DNA of 20,215 nt from Pseudomonadota bacterium (GCA_021783435.1 JAJXUC010000064.1:1-20215); one strand, 5' to 3'; positions 1-10,568 are shown, numbered from the stretch's first letter. Translations and numbers: made by a program. The notes: generated from the letters alone by a model not told the origin.

Positions 1-1
1 C

Positions 2-127
2 ATGCGCCGGCTGTTCGGTCTACGGGACGGGGAACGCGCGGTCTGCTTTCTGGCCGCCGGCACCGTGCAACACCGCAAGCCGATACGGCCGCGCCCCCGG
101 CCCGAGGAATTCGTCTCCCGGCTCTGA
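2..127 (+). CDS. nitroreductase family protein, C-terminal fragment (5' end outside window)
   Basis: An open frame enters from the left edge and stops with TGA at 125-127, giving 41 visible residues. The pattern 'FGLRDGERAVCFLAAGT' followed by a basic, proline-rich stretch and 'PEEFV' near the end resembles the C-terminus of FMN-dependent nitroreductases of the YdjA type, where a conserved 'ER.VGF...GT' strand precedes an 'RP.P..F' tail. The ATG at position 2 is probably internal, because the frame is open to the edge and 41 residues is far too short for the family (about 180-200). The flavin- and substrate-binding parts are outside the window, so the assignment rests on this tail alone and the substrate is unknown. 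Confidence 0.5.
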   Translation: MRRLFGLRDGERAVCFLAAGTVQHRKPIRPRPRPEEFVSRL

Positions 128-363
128 ACGCCCGACGCCTCCTTGATTGGTCCAGGCTTCGTCTTCGGCCCGCGGGCGGCGGGCGATTCCCGGTCACGGT
201 GTTGGAAAACCAGTCCTCATGCGGGTTGCAAGCCGTCAGGGCTTTCGTATGCTCCGCAGATCTGGTGTGTTGATCCCGTCAGATATCCTGGAATGCCCGG
301 TTTATCCGACGATCTACATGACGTTGGGCATCGCAAACACGCCGCTCGGCTATCCTGCGCAGA

Positions 364-1275
364 ATGGCCATCCCCGACTACCAAACCTGCATGCTCCCGT
401 TCCTCCGGTATCTGTCGGATGGAGCTGAACACACCCTCCGCGACGCGGAAGAGAGTCTGGCCGAACACTTCAAACTAACGCCAGCTGAACGAGCCGAGCT
501 TCTGCCCTCAGGTCAGCAGGGCATTTTCAAGAATCGGATCGGCTGGGCTCGAACCTACTTGAAGAAGGCGGCTCTCCTTGAATCGCCGAAGCGCGGCGTC
601 TTCAAGATCACAGAGCGCGGTTTGAAGACGCTGGCGTCAAGCCCGAATAGGATCGACGTCAAGTATCTGGAGCAGTTCCCCGAGTTCATCGAGTTTCGGG
701 ATACCTCGAAACCAGAGAGTGGTGCCGTCGCGGTTGTAGAACTTCCGCAGTCGAAGACCACGCCAGAAGAGGCGATCGAGGTCGCCCATCAAGGTCTGCG
801 CGAACAGCTTGCCGCCGAACTACTGGTTCGAATTCTGGCTTGCTCCCCTACGTTCTTCGAGCAGCTGGTCGTAGAGCTGCTGGTCAAAATGGGCTATGGC
901 GGCTCTCGCCGCGACGCTGGTGAACGAATCGGCCAAACTGGCGATGGCGGTATCGACGGCATCATTAAGGAAGACAGACTCGGCCTCGACACAATCTTTA
1001 TTCAGGCGAAGAGATGGCAAGGGTCGATCGGCAGGCCTGAGATTCAGAAATTCGTGGGCGCCCTGCAGGGCCAGCGCGCGAAGAAGGGTGTCTTCATCAC
1101 CACCTCAACGTATACAGCGGAGGCGGCCGACTACGCTACACGCATCGACACGAAGGTTGTCTTGATCGACGGGAAGCAGCTTGCCGGCCTGATGATCGAC
1201 TTTGATGTCGGTGTCGCACCGGCAGCCACGTATGTAGTCAAGAGAATCGACTCAGACTATTTCGAGGAGTCGTAA
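364..1275 (+). CDS. mrr: Mrr-type restriction endonuclease (type IV restriction)
   Basis: This 303-residue protein has the two-domain Mrr layout. Residues about 1-90 form an Mrr N-terminal winged-helix-like DNA-binding domain ('IPDYQTCMLPFLRYLSDG', then 'NRIGWARTYLKKAALLE' and 'GVFKITERG'). Residues about 160-285 form the PD-(D/E)XK catalytic domain: 'FFEQLVVELLVKMGY' (164-178) with E166, 'GDGGIDGII' (193-201) with D198, and 'IFIQAKRW' (211-218) giving the QxK motif with K216. Family members cut modified (methylated) foreign DNA, and E. coli Mrr is a type IV enzyme. All catalytic residues are present, so the protein is probably active. No clear Shine-Dalgarno sequence precedes the ATG at 364. 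The gene stands alone, with no methyltransferase or specificity gene nearby, and its codons are less GC-biased than those of the flanking genes, which suggests acquisition by transfer. Confidence 0.9.
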   Translation: MAIPDYQTCMLPFLRYLSDGAEHTLRDAEESLAEHFKLTPAERAELLPSGQQGIFKNRIGWARTYLKKAALLESPKRGVFKITERGLKTLASSPNRIDVKYLEQFPEFIEFRDTSKPESGAVAVVELPQSKTTPEEAIEVAHQGLREQLAAELLVRILACSPTFFEQLVVELLVKMGYGGSRRDAGERIGQTGDGGIDGIIKEDRLGLDTIFIQAKRWQGSIGRPEIQKFVGALQGQRAKKGVFITTSTYTAEAADYATRIDTKVVLIDGKQLAGLMIDFDVGVAPAATYVVKRIDSDYFEES

Positions 1276-1428
1276 AGCGATGCCTCCCATCATTCGAGCG
1301 GGACTCGTCAAAAGTGGGGGTGCCCTCAACTTGTGTTTAGGCCGCAACGGTGACGCTGTTGCTAATTTCGCTGACGCAATAGATCAAGCAACCATGGCGC
1401 GAGACCAAGCGTCGCATGAGGTGTGAAA

Positions 1429-1476
1429 CGGACTGGGCTGCAATGACACGCAGCCTAGTCCGAATCGCCTTTTTTT
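1429..1476 (+). terminator. hairpin with T-tract after mrr
   Basis: Arms at 1429-1441 (CGGACTGGGCTGC) and 1450-1462 (GCAGCCTAGTCCG) pair over 13 bp with a single G-U wobble and an 8-base loop. A run of seven T follows at 1470-1476. The T-run starts 7 bases after the stem, which is farther than in a textbook intrinsic terminator. It lies downstream of mrr (+) and also downstream of the rhlE stop on the minus strand, where the same T-run reads as an A-tract before the stem. It may stop transcription from both sides; the plus-strand reading is favoured. Confidence 0.55.
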
Positions 1477-1530
1477 GATGCGCTTGCGCGGCACCCATGG
1501 CCAGCAGGCCGTGGCCGCGGGCTCGCGGAA

Positions 1531-2928
1531 TTAGCCGCGGTTGCCGTCGCGCCGGGGCGCGCCGGAGCTGCCGCGGCGGCCGGAATCGGTACGCGCCGAG
1601 GCCGGGCGGCCGCCGTCGCGACGTCCGCTGCCGTGGGCATGGCCGCTGGCGTCGCTGCGACCGTGGCCATGGCCGGCGTTGCCGCGGACTGGGCCTTCGC
1701 CGCGGCGTTGACCACCGCCACCGGCGGGCTTGCCGCCGCCGATCGTGGTGCGGCCGACGCGGATGGGTTGTGCGCGTTCCTTGGGATCGGGCTCGAACCC
1801 GGCGATGAGCTTGCGGTCGATGGGCCTGCCGATCAGGGTCTCGATATCGCGCAGGAAACGCAGCTCGTCCACGCACACCAGCGAGATGGCCTGGCCTTCG
1901 GCGCCCGCGCGGCCGGTGCGGCCGATGCGGTGCACGTAGTCCTCGGGCACGTTGGGCAGCTCGTAGTTCACCACCATGGGCAGCTGGTCGATGTCGATGC
2001 CGCGCGCGGCGATGTCGGTGGCCACCAGCACCTGCAACTTGCCGCTCTTGAACGAGGCCAGCGCGCGGGTGCGCGCGCCCTGGCTCTTGTTGCCGTGAAT
2101 GGCGTCGGCACCGATGCCATCGGTGTTGAGCTGCTCGGCCAGGCGGTTGGCGCCGTGCTTGGTGCGCATGAACACCAGCACTTGGTACCAGTTGCTTTCG
2201 CGGATGAGGTGGGAGAGCAGTTCGCGCTTGCGCTCGCGGCCCACCGGGTGCACGGTCTGCTGCACGGTGGTGGCGGTGGTGTTGCGGCGCGCCACCTCGA
2301 TCACGGCCGGCTTGTTCAGCAGGCCGTTGGCCAGGGTCTTGATCTCATCCGAGAAGGTGGCCGAGAACAGCAGGTTCTGGCGCTGCTTGGGCAGCAGCGC
2401 GAGCACGCGCTTGATGTCGTGGATGAAGCCCATGTCGAGCATGCGGTCGGCCTCATCCAACACCAGGGTGTTGATGCCGGAGAGATTCAGCGTGCGTTGG
2501 CCATGGTGGTCGAGCATGCGGCCCGGCGTGGCGACGACGATGTCGACGCCGCGTTTGAGCGCGTCGATCTGGGGCTGCATGCCCACGCCGCCGTACATGA
2601 CCATGCTGCGCAACTTGAGATTCTTGCCGTAGTCGCGCACGCTCTCGGCCACTTGCGCGGCGAGTTCACGCGTGGGCACCAGCACCAGCACGCGGGGGAT
2701 GACACGGCCTTGCGCGTCGCGCGCCTGTTCGCTCTGGCTCAGGCGGTGCAGGATGGGCAGGGTGAAAGCCGCAGTCTTGCCGGTGCCGGTTTGCGCGGCG
2801 GCCAGCAGATCACCGCCTTGCAGCACGGCGGGAATGGCCTGGGCCTGGATGGGGGTGGGCGTGGTGTAGCCCTGCTCGCGAACGGCAAGCAGAATGGGCT
2901 CAGCGAGCCCGAGTTGATCAAAATGCAT
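1531..2928 (-). CDS. rhlE: DEAD-box ATP-dependent RNA helicase, RhlE-like
   Basis: A 465-residue superfamily 2 RNA helicase that unwinds short RNA duplexes in ribosome assembly or RNA decay. The motifs are in order: Q motif ('[10 protein letters not shown]', near residue 25), Walker A 'AQTGTGKT' (45-52), 'PTREL' (85-89), 'TPGR' (134-137), 'DEAD' (158-161), 'SAT' (189-191), 'ARGID' (308-312) and '[10 protein letters not shown]' (333-342). From about residue 390 to the end the tail is low-complexity Gly/Arg/Ala/His, an RNA-binding type of extension. I chose the ATG at 2928 because 'MHFDQLGL' matches the usual RhlE start; an in-frame ATG at 2955 would add nine residues. Neither start has an obvious Shine-Dalgarno sequence. 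The gene is monocistronic, with mrr convergent on its 3' side. Confidence 0.93.
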   Translation of the reverse strand: MHFDQLGLAEPILLAVREQGYTTPTPIQAQAIPAVLQGGDLLAAAQTGTGKTAAFTLPILHRLSQSEQARDAQGRVIPRVLVLVPTRELAAQVAESVRDYGKNLKLRSMVMYGGVGMQPQIDALKRGVDIVVATPGRMLDHHGQRTLNLSGINTLVLDEADRMLDMGFIHDIKRVLALLPKQRQNLLFSATFSDEIKTLANGLLNKPAVIEVARRNTTATTVQQTVHPVGRERKRELLSHLIRESNWYQVLVFMRTKHGANRLAEQLNTDGIGADAIHGNKSQGARTRALASFKSGKLQVLVATDIAARGIDIDQLPMVVNYELPNVPEDYVHRIGRTGRAGAEGQAISLVCVDELRFLRDIETLIGRPIDRKLIAGFEPDPKERAQPIRVGRTTIGGGKPAGGGGQRRGEGPVRGNAGHGHGRSDASGHAHGSGRRDGGRPASARTDSGRRGSSGAPRRDGNRG

Positions 2929-3004
2929 GTGGAGATGGCCGCGAGTCTGCGGCATTGGCTCTGCGGCCGTCGCATGGCGCGACGCCAGTCCGCAACAGAA
3001 AGGC

Positions 3005-3021
3005 GGCCGGAGGATCCGGCC
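3005..3021 (-). other. short perfect hairpin upstream of rhlE
   Basis: GGCCGG (3005-3010), a 5-base spacer and CCGGCC (3016-3021) form a perfect 6-bp GC stem about 80 bases upstream of the rhlE start. There is no T-tract on the minus strand, so it is not an intrinsic terminator. If rhlE transcription starts farther upstream, it would lie in the 5' leader. Its function is unknown and it may be chance in GC-rich DNA. Confidence 0.25.
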
Positions 3022-3152
3022 ATGATGTCAGATAGACCGCCGCCCGATGACTGGACTTTCGAGCAGCAGCGCGCATCCTAGCAGCGAATGCCGCTTTGCG
3101 CTCATGGGGAGTGCATCCCCGCGCTGCGCGCGACCCCGCCGCGGTGGGGTTC

Positions 3153-3181
3153 GCCCATCTTCCGACGGCCGGGCGATGGGC
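3153..3181 (-). terminator. possible weak terminator directly after the P-type ATPase gene
   Basis: On the minus strand the ATPase TGA (3182-3184) is followed immediately by a 7-bp inverted repeat: arms at 3175-3181 and 3153-3159 (GCCCATC / GATGGGC) with a 15-base GC-rich loop. No U-tract follows, so intrinsic termination is uncertain. It could instead protect the 3' end or be chance. Confidence 0.25.
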
Positions 3182-5824
3182 TCATGCCGTGTCAATAGCC
3201 GTGCGCATGGTCTGGCCTGCGCGGCGCCGCCAGGCCTTCTCAAGCTCCACGGCGGCGAACACCAGCAGTGCGCAGCCCAGGCAGACCGCGAGCTCGCCGG
3301 GTGCGAGCGGCAAGGTATGGAACGTCGGCTGCAGGAGCGGCAGGTAAACGACGCCCAGCTGCAGCACGAAGGTCAGACCGACGGCGCCGAGCAGGGGCAG
3401 GTTGCTGCGCAGGCCGAGGGTGAACAAGGATTCGCGCTCGGAACGGATGGCCATCACATGCGCCATCTGCGTGAGCGTGAGCACGGTGAACACCATGGTC
3501 TGGCCATGCGCATTGCCGGACGCGGCAGCCCAGGCCTGCACGCCCAGGCACAGTCCGCCGATCAGCAGGCCGACCCACAGGGCGTGCTGCCACAGGCCAT
3601 GCGCGAACACGCTCTCGCCGGGCGGCCGGGGCGGACGCTGCATCACGCCGCGCTCGGCGGGTTCGGCGGCCAGCGCCAGCCCTGGCAGGCCGTCGGTGAC
3701 GAGATTGACCCACAGGATGTGGATGGGCAGCAGCGGTACGGGCAAGCCCAGCAGCGGGGCGAGGAACAGGGTCCAGATCTCGCCCGAGTTGCCCGTCATG
3801 GCGTAGCGGATGAACTTGCGGATGTTGTCGAAAATGCGCCGCCCCTCGCGCACCGCGGCGACGATGGTGGCGAAGTTGTCGTCCAGCAGCACCAGGCTGG
3901 CGGCCTCGCGCGCCACGTCGGTGCCGCCCGCGCCCATGGCCACGCCGATATCGGCGGCGCGCAGCGCGGGGGCGTCGTTCACCCCGTCGCCCGTCATGGC
4001 GACGAATTCGCCGTTCGCCTGCAGCGCGGCCACGATGCGGATCTTTTGCGCCGGGTCCATGCGCGCATAGACCCGCACCTGCGCCACCGCGTCGCGCAGC
4101 GCCGCGTCGTCCATCGCCGCGAGTTCGGCGCCGCTCAGGGCCTTGGCCCCCACGACGGCGATGCCGAGTTCACGCGCGATGGCCAGCGCCGTGGCGGGGT
4201 GGTCGCCGGTGATCATCACCGGCGTGATGCCGGCGGCCAGGCATTCGGCCACGGCCTGCCTGGCCTCGGGGCGCGGCGGATCGAGCAGGCCGACGAGGCC
4301 CAGCAAGGTCATGTCGCGCTCGGCCGCGCCGGCCTCGGTCGGGGGCGGTTCGCGCCACTCGCGCTGCGCCACCGCCAGCACCCGCATGCCTTGCGCGGCC
4401 AGGTCACGGGCGGCATCCAGCGCCTCGTGCGCGTGCAGCGTCTCGGCGCCGCGGCGGGTGAGGACGTGGGTACAGCGCGGAAGCACGCTTTCCGGCGCGC
4501 CCTTGGTCATGGCGATCCATCGCGCGTCCGCGCCGTCTTCGGTCGCGGCGTGCCACGTGGTCATGCGCTTGCGTTCGGCGTCGAAGGGGATTTCTCCCGC
4601 TCTCGGCTGCCGCGCGCGCAGCGCCGCCACGTCCACCCCTTCCTCCCCGGCCCGCTCCACCAGGGCGGTTTCGGTCGGGTCGCCGAGCCAGGTTCCCGCA
4701 GCATCGTCCGGCACGGCGTCGTTGCACAGCGCGGCGGCCTGCCACAACGGCCGCGGCGGCAGATCGCCCCAGGTTCGCCACGCCTGCACCCGCATGCGGT
4801 TGAGGGTCAGCGTGCCGGTCTTGTCGGAGCAGATGACGGTGACCGAGCCCAGGGTTTCCACGGCGGGAAGGCGCCGCACCAGGGCATGCACCCTCACCAT
4901 GGCGCGCGCCCCCAGCGCCAGCAGCACGGTGACCACTGCGGGCAGGGCCTCGGGAATCGCGGCCACGGCGAGGCTGATGGCCGTCAGCGCCATCAGCAGC
5001 CAGGGTTCGCCGCGCAGCACGCCGATGGCGAAAATCAGCGCGCAGATCGCCAGCACCACCAGCGACAGCCGCTTGCCGAACGCGGCCAGGCGCAGCTGCA
5101 GCGGCGTGCTGCGCGAGCCGGTGGCCTGCATCAGCGCGGCCACCCTGCCGAGCTGCGTGGCCGCGCCGGTGGCGATGACGATGCCGGTGGCGCGGCCGTG
5201 GGTCACCAGCGTGCCCTTGAACGCCATATTGGCCTGGTCGCCCAGAGGCAGGGCGCGCGTCGCCAGCGGCGAGACGTGCTTCTGCACGGTGACCGACTCG
5301 CCGGTCAGGGTGGATTCGTCCACCCGCAGCTGCGCCACGCGGTGCAGCCGCAGATCGGCTGGAATCATGTCGCCGGCCTCGAGCAGAACTACGTCGCCCG
5401 GCACCAATTGCCGGGCCTCGATCAGGATCACGCGCCCGTCGCGCAAAACCCGGGCATGCGGCACGGCGAACTGGCGCAGGGCCAGCATGGCGCGATCGGC
5501 ACGCCATTCCTGCACGATGCCGATGACAGCGTTGAGCAGCACGATGACGGCGATGGCCACCGTGTCCGCGATGTCGCCAATGAAGCCCGAAAGCACGGCG
5601 GCGGCCAGCAGCACCGCGATCATGAAATCGCGGAACGGGTCGAGCACCCGCTGCAACCAGCTGCGCGGCGCCGTCTCGGGCAGGCTGTTCGGCCCGTGGC
5701 GCTGCAGCCGCGCGTCGATCTCGTCGGCGGCGAGGCCCGCGTCGGGTCGCACGCGCAGGTGCCGCGCCACATCGCCGGCGCTCAGCGCGTGCGGCTCTTG
5801 CGGAAGGCCGCTTTCATTCGCCAT
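3182..5824 (-). CDS. P-type cation-transporting ATPase, P2A (SERCA/PMR1-like, probably Ca2+)
   Basis: This 880-residue inner-membrane pump has every P-type signature: N-terminal cation-ATPase domain (about 10-65), actuator loop 'TGES' (174-177), M4 'PEALP' (291-295), phosphorylation site 'DKTGTLT' (334-340, Asp334), 'KGAPES' (441-446) in the nucleotide-binding domain and 'TGDGVNDAPAL' (611-621). Residues matching SERCA Ca2+ ligands are visible: N679 and E682 in M5 and 'NLVTDG' (707-712) in M6. This places it among P2A calcium pumps rather than heavy-metal P1B pumps, because no CPC motif or metal-binding domain is present. In M8 the position of SERCA Glu908 appears to be Gln786, so a single Ca2+ site is likely (inference). 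About ten membrane segments are expected. I chose the ATG at 5824; the frame stays open upstream to 6274, but that part is not conserved-looking. The gene is divergent from the SDR gene. Confidence 0.88.
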   Translation of the reverse strand: MANESGLPQEPHALSAGDVARHLRVRPDAGLAADEIDARLQRHGPNSLPETAPRSWLQRVLDPFRDFMIAVLLAAAVLSGFIGDIADTVAIAVIVLLNAVIGIVQEWRADRAMLALRQFAVPHARVLRDGRVILIEARQLVPGDVVLLEAGDMIPADLRLHRVAQLRVDESTLTGESVTVQKHVSPLATRALPLGDQANMAFKGTLVTHGRATGIVIATGAATQLGRVAALMQATGSRSTPLQLRLAAFGKRLSLVVLAICALIFAIGVLRGEPWLLMALTAISLAVAAIPEALPAVVTVLLALGARAMVRVHALVRRLPAVETLGSVTVICSDKTGTLTLNRMRVQAWRTWGDLPPRPLWQAAALCNDAVPDDAAGTWLGDPTETALVERAGEEGVDVAALRARQPRAGEIPFDAERKRMTTWHAATEDGADARWIAMTKGAPESVLPRCTHVLTRRGAETLHAHEALDAARDLAAQGMRVLAVAQREWREPPPTEAGAAERDMTLLGLVGLLDPPRPEARQAVAECLAAGITPVMITGDHPATALAIARELGIAVVGAKALSGAELAAMDDAALRDAVAQVRVYARMDPAQKIRIVAALQANGEFVAMTGDGVNDAPALRAADIGVAMGAGGTDVAREAASLVLLDDNFATIVAAVREGRRIFDNIRKFIRYAMTGNSGEIWTLFLAPLLGLPVPLLPIHILWVNLVTDGLPGLALAAEPAERGVMQRPPRPPGESVFAHGLWQHALWVGLLIGGLCLGVQAWAAASGNAHGQTMVFTVLTLTQMAHVMAIRSERESLFTLGLRSNLPLLGAVGLTFVLQLGVVYLPLLQPTFHTLPLAPGELAVCLGCALLVFAAVELEKAWRRRAGQTMRTAIDTA

Positions 5825-5970
5825 GGATGAAGTCGGCATAGGCATTGAATGGATGGCAGTCCAGTGCATCACCCGCGGACCGGGTCGATGCGGGTCGCAT
5901 AAGCCCGATACTATGGCCCTTCGCCGCATCGGCGTCCTTGTCCGCATAAACATGCGCGGCCCGATCACAC

Positions 5971-5975
5971 AGGAA
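5971..5975 (+). promoter_or_regulatory. ribosome binding site deciding the SDR start
   Basis: AGGAA at 5971-5975 lies 7 bases before the ATG at 5983 but only one base before the in-frame ATG at 5977. The spacing favours initiation at 5983. Confidence 0.6.
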
Positions 5976-5982
5976 GATGACC

Positions 5983-6936
5983 ATGGCAGAAGACCTCCAC
6001 GTCCTGTTCGGCGCCGGCCAGGTGGGGACCCTCCTGGCGCAACAACTCGTGCGTGAAGGCGAGCGGGTGCGGGTGGCGAAGCGCGCGCCCAAGGGCATGG
6101 CGCCGGGCATCGAGACCTTGACCGGGGACGCGCTCGACTCCGCCTTCTGCCTGCGCGCCGCCGAGGGCGCGCGCACGATCTATCACTGTATGAACCCGCC
6201 TTACGACACGGCGGTGTGGGCCGCGACGCTGCCGCGCCTGATGGACAACCTGATCGCCGCCGCCGCGCGGACAAAAGCGCGCCTGGTGGTGCTGGACAAC
6301 GTGTACATGCTGGGCCGTCCCGGCGGACGCGCCCTGAACGAGGACAGCCCCGTGCAACCCTGCAGCCGCAAGGGCGAGATCCGCGCCCGCGTGGCCGAAA
6401 CCCTGTTCGCCGCGCACAAGCGTGGCGACGTGCTGGCGACGAGCGGGCGCGCCTCGGACTTCTACGGCCCTGGCGCGGTCGCCAGCTTCATGGGCGACTG
6501 GTACTGGCCCACCGCGCTGGCGGGCAGGCCGGTGCGCCTGACCGTCGATCCGGACGCCGTCCACACCTACCACTACACCCCGGACGTGGCCGCCGGACTC
6601 GCCGCCCTGGGCTGCGCCGGCGACGACGCCTACGGCCGCCCCTGGATGCTGCCCTGCGAGCCCGCGCCGACGCTGCGCGTGCTGACGCAGCGCTTCTCCC
6701 GGCAACTGGGGCGCGACATCCGGCTCGCCCCTCTGCCCTCCTGGGCGCTCAAGACCGCAGGCTTGTTCATGCCCTTGATGCGGGAACTCATCGAGATGCG
6801 CTACCAGTGGGATGCACCTTTCGTGATCGACGACAGCCGCTTCCGCGCCCGCTTCGGCCTGCAGCCCACGCAAGCCGAAGCGGCCGCCGCGGCCACCGTC
6901 GCCTGGGCGCGGCGGCACTACGCTGAGAAGGCGTGA
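5983..6936 (+). CDS. NAD(P)-dependent epimerase/dehydratase-like extended SDR (atypical)
   Basis: A 317-residue Rossmann-fold protein of the extended short-chain dehydrogenase/reductase class. The dinucleotide-binding 'GAGQVG' lies at 10-15 after a short hydrophobic strand, and a basic stretch (VAKRAPKG, 31-38) follows where an acidic residue would favour NAD, which hints at NADPH (inference). 'LVVLDNVYMLG' (101-111) and 'ASDFYGPG' (157-164) match the core strands and the 'YGP' turn of epimerase/dehydratase proteins. The classical YxxxK catalytic pair is not apparent; the expected region reads 'SRKGEIRARVAE' (128-139). The substrate is unknown. It is the first of three same-strand genes, followed by the DUF2238 gene after 31 bases. 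The start was set by the AGGAA spacing. Confidence 0.8.
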   Translation: MAEDLHVLFGAGQVGTLLAQQLVREGERVRVAKRAPKGMAPGIETLTGDALDSAFCLRAAEGARTIYHCMNPPYDTAVWAATLPRLMDNLIAAAARTKARLVVLDNVYMLGRPGGRALNEDSPVQPCSRKGEIRARVAETLFAAHKRGDVLATSGRASDFYGPGAVASFMGDWYWPTALAGRPVRLTVDPDAVHTYHYTPDVAAGLAALGCAGDDAYGRPWMLPCEPAPTLRVLTQRFSRQLGRDIRLAPLPSWALKTAGLFMPLMRELIEMRYQWDAPFVIDDSRFRARFGLQPTQAEAAAAATVAWARRHYAEKA

Positions 6937-6967
6937 ATCCCGGCGCAGCCGACAACACGCAGCCGAC

Positions 6968-7612
6968 ATGCAAACCCGTCCCGCCATGCCGACTTCGCCA
7001 CGTCTGCCCCTCGCCCTCGGCGGCCTCGTGCTGGCGGCGCTCGCCGCCTCCGGCGTCGCGCCGCACGACCGCGCCACCTGGCTGCTCGAAGTGGCGCCGG
7101 TGCTCATCGCCCTGCCCGTCATGGCCGCCACCTGGCGCCGCTTTCCGCTCACGCCGCTGCTGTATGGGCTCATCGCCCTGCACGCGCTGGTGCTCATCCT
7201 CGGCGGCACCTACACCTACGCGCGGGTTCCGCCGGGCTTCTGGCTGCAGGATCTGCTGCATCTCGGGCGCAATCCCTACGACAAGATCGGCCACTTCATG
7301 CAAGGCCTGGTGCCGGCGCTGGTGGCGCGCGAGATCCTGCTGCGCGGCGGCTATGTGGCCAGGACGCACGCCCGCATGGCGGGCTTTCTCGGCGTCTGCG
7401 TCGCGATGGCGGTGAGCGCCTTCTACGAACTCGTCGAGTGGTGGGTGGCGCTGGCGCTGGGCATGGGCGCGCAGGACTTTCTCGGCACCCAGGGCGACCC
7501 CTGGGACACCCAATCCGACATGTTCTTCGCCCTCATCGGCGCCACCGTGGCCGTGCTGGCGTTCGGCCGCTGGCAGAACCGCCAGATCCGCGCCCTGGAA
7601 CACGCCGGATAG
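6968..7612 (+). CDS. DUF2238 (YjdF-like) integral membrane protein
   Basis: A 214-residue protein with about six hydrophobic segments (roughly 14-30, 39-55, 62-79, 108-125, 138-160 and 184-200). It carries the DUF2238 signatures: 'GGTYTYA' (79-85), 'DKIGHFMQGLVPALVAREIL' (105-124), 'SAFYELVEWW' (150-159) and 'QGDPWDTQSDM' (175-185). The conserved polar residues next to membrane segments are family hallmarks, but no biochemical function is established for the family, so I give none. The ATG at 6968 is used; an alternative ATG lies at 6986 and neither has a clear Shine-Dalgarno sequence. It lies between the SDR gene and the RidA gene on the same strand and is probably co-transcribed with the SDR gene. 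Confidence 0.85.
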   Translation: MQTRPAMPTSPRLPLALGGLVLAALAASGVAPHDRATWLLEVAPVLIALPVMAATWRRFPLTPLLYGLIALHALVLILGGTYTYARVPPGFWLQDLLHLGRNPYDKIGHFMQGLVPALVAREILLRGGYVARTHARMAGFLGVCVAMAVSAFYELVEWWVALALGMGAQDFLGTQGDPWDTQSDMFFALIGATVAVLAFGRWQNRQIRALEHAG

Positions 7613-7678
7613 CGACCCGTCACCCGCACGGCAGAACGCTTTTATGCTGTGCGCCTTTCCCCGGAACACATCGCCATC

Positions 7679-8134
7679 ATGTCCGTCTACACCACCCTGC
7701 AGGAACTCGGCATCACGCTGCCGCAAGTCGCCACCCCCGCCGCCGCCTACGTGCCTTTCGTGCAGACCGGCAACCTCGTCTTTCTCTCCGGCCACATCAG
7801 CAAGAAGGACGGCGCGGTCTGGGCCGGCCAGCTCGGGCGTGAACTGACCACCGCGCAAGGCCAGGAGGCCGCGCGCCTGATCGCCATCGACCTGCTTGGC
7901 ACGCTGCACGCCGCCACCGGCAACCTCGACCGCATTCGCCGCGTGGTCAAGCTCATGGGGCTGGTGAACTCGCTGCCCAGCTTCACCGAGCAACACCTGG
8001 TGATCAACGGCGCCTCCGAGCTGTTCGGCAAAGTGTTCGGCGCCAAGGGCCAGCACGCCCGCAGCGCCTTCGGCGTGGCGCAGATTCCGCTGGGCGCCGC
8101 GGTGGAAATCGAGCTCATCGTCGAACTCGAATAA
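7679..8134 (+). CDS. RidA/YjgF family protein (150-residue subfamily)
   Basis: A 151-residue protein of the RidA/YER057c/UK114 superfamily, whose archetype hydrolyses reactive enamine/imine intermediates made by PLP enzymes; other subfamilies have unknown roles. Visible hallmarks are 'GITLPQ' near the N-terminus, 'GNLVFLSGHI' (31-40), 'GNLDRIRRVVKLMGLVNS' (81-98), 'NGASELF' (110-116) and 'HARSAFGVAQIPLGAAVEIE' (126-145). Arg128 sits where RidA's substrate-binding Arg105 aligns. The longer chain and the 'LGITLP...YVPFV' opening place it in the 150-residue subfamily rather than canonical RidA (about 128 residues). I chose the ATG at 7679, since 'MSVYTTLQELGI' is the usual beginning; an in-frame ATG at 7649 is less likely. 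It lies 66 bases after the DUF2238 gene and converges on parC. Confidence 0.87.
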   Translation: MSVYTTLQELGITLPQVATPAAAYVPFVQTGNLVFLSGHISKKDGAVWAGQLGRELTTAQGQEAARLIAIDLLGTLHAATGNLDRIRRVVKLMGLVNSLPSFTEQHLVINGASELFGKVFGAKGQHARSAFGVAQIPLGAAVEIELIVELE

Positions 8135-8150
8135 GCGCCGACGCCCCTGC

Positions 8151-8166
8151 GCCGGCAACCGGCTTT
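8151..8166 (+). terminator. small hairpin between convergent ridA-like gene and parC
   Basis: GCCGG (8151-8155), loop CAA and CCGGC (8159-8163) are followed by TTT. The stem is short and the T-run minimal, so it would be a weak terminator for the plus-strand genes at a convergent junction. Confidence 0.35.
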
Positions 8167-8177
8167 AACGCCAGCCG

Positions 8178-10568
<2,391 letters not shown>

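Noticed and set aside
168..190. GC-rich palindrome GCCCGCGGGC after the nitroreductase fragment as a terminator
   Set aside because: It has no usable loop or T-tract and is easily explained by GC-rich composition.
1633..3081. 482-codon plus-strand frame opposite rhlE, ending beyond its start
   Set aside because: It lacks protein-like features and is explained by rhlE on the other strand.
3047..5830. 927-codon open frame on the plus strand opposite the P-type ATPase
   Set aside because: It is antisense to a gene with all P-type ATPase motifs. Its product is His/Gln/Gly/Arg-rich without domain patterns, the usual shadow of GC-rich coding DNA.
5825..6274. N-terminal extension of the ATPase by 150 residues
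   Set aside because: The added sequence runs antisense through the start of the SDR gene, is Arg/Pro/Ala-rich and is not part of P2A ATPases. The start at 5824 fits family length.
5965..8158. long minus-strand frames opposite the SDR, DUF2238 and RidA genes
   Set aside because: The plus-strand proteins match known families; the minus-strand products are low-complexity shadows.
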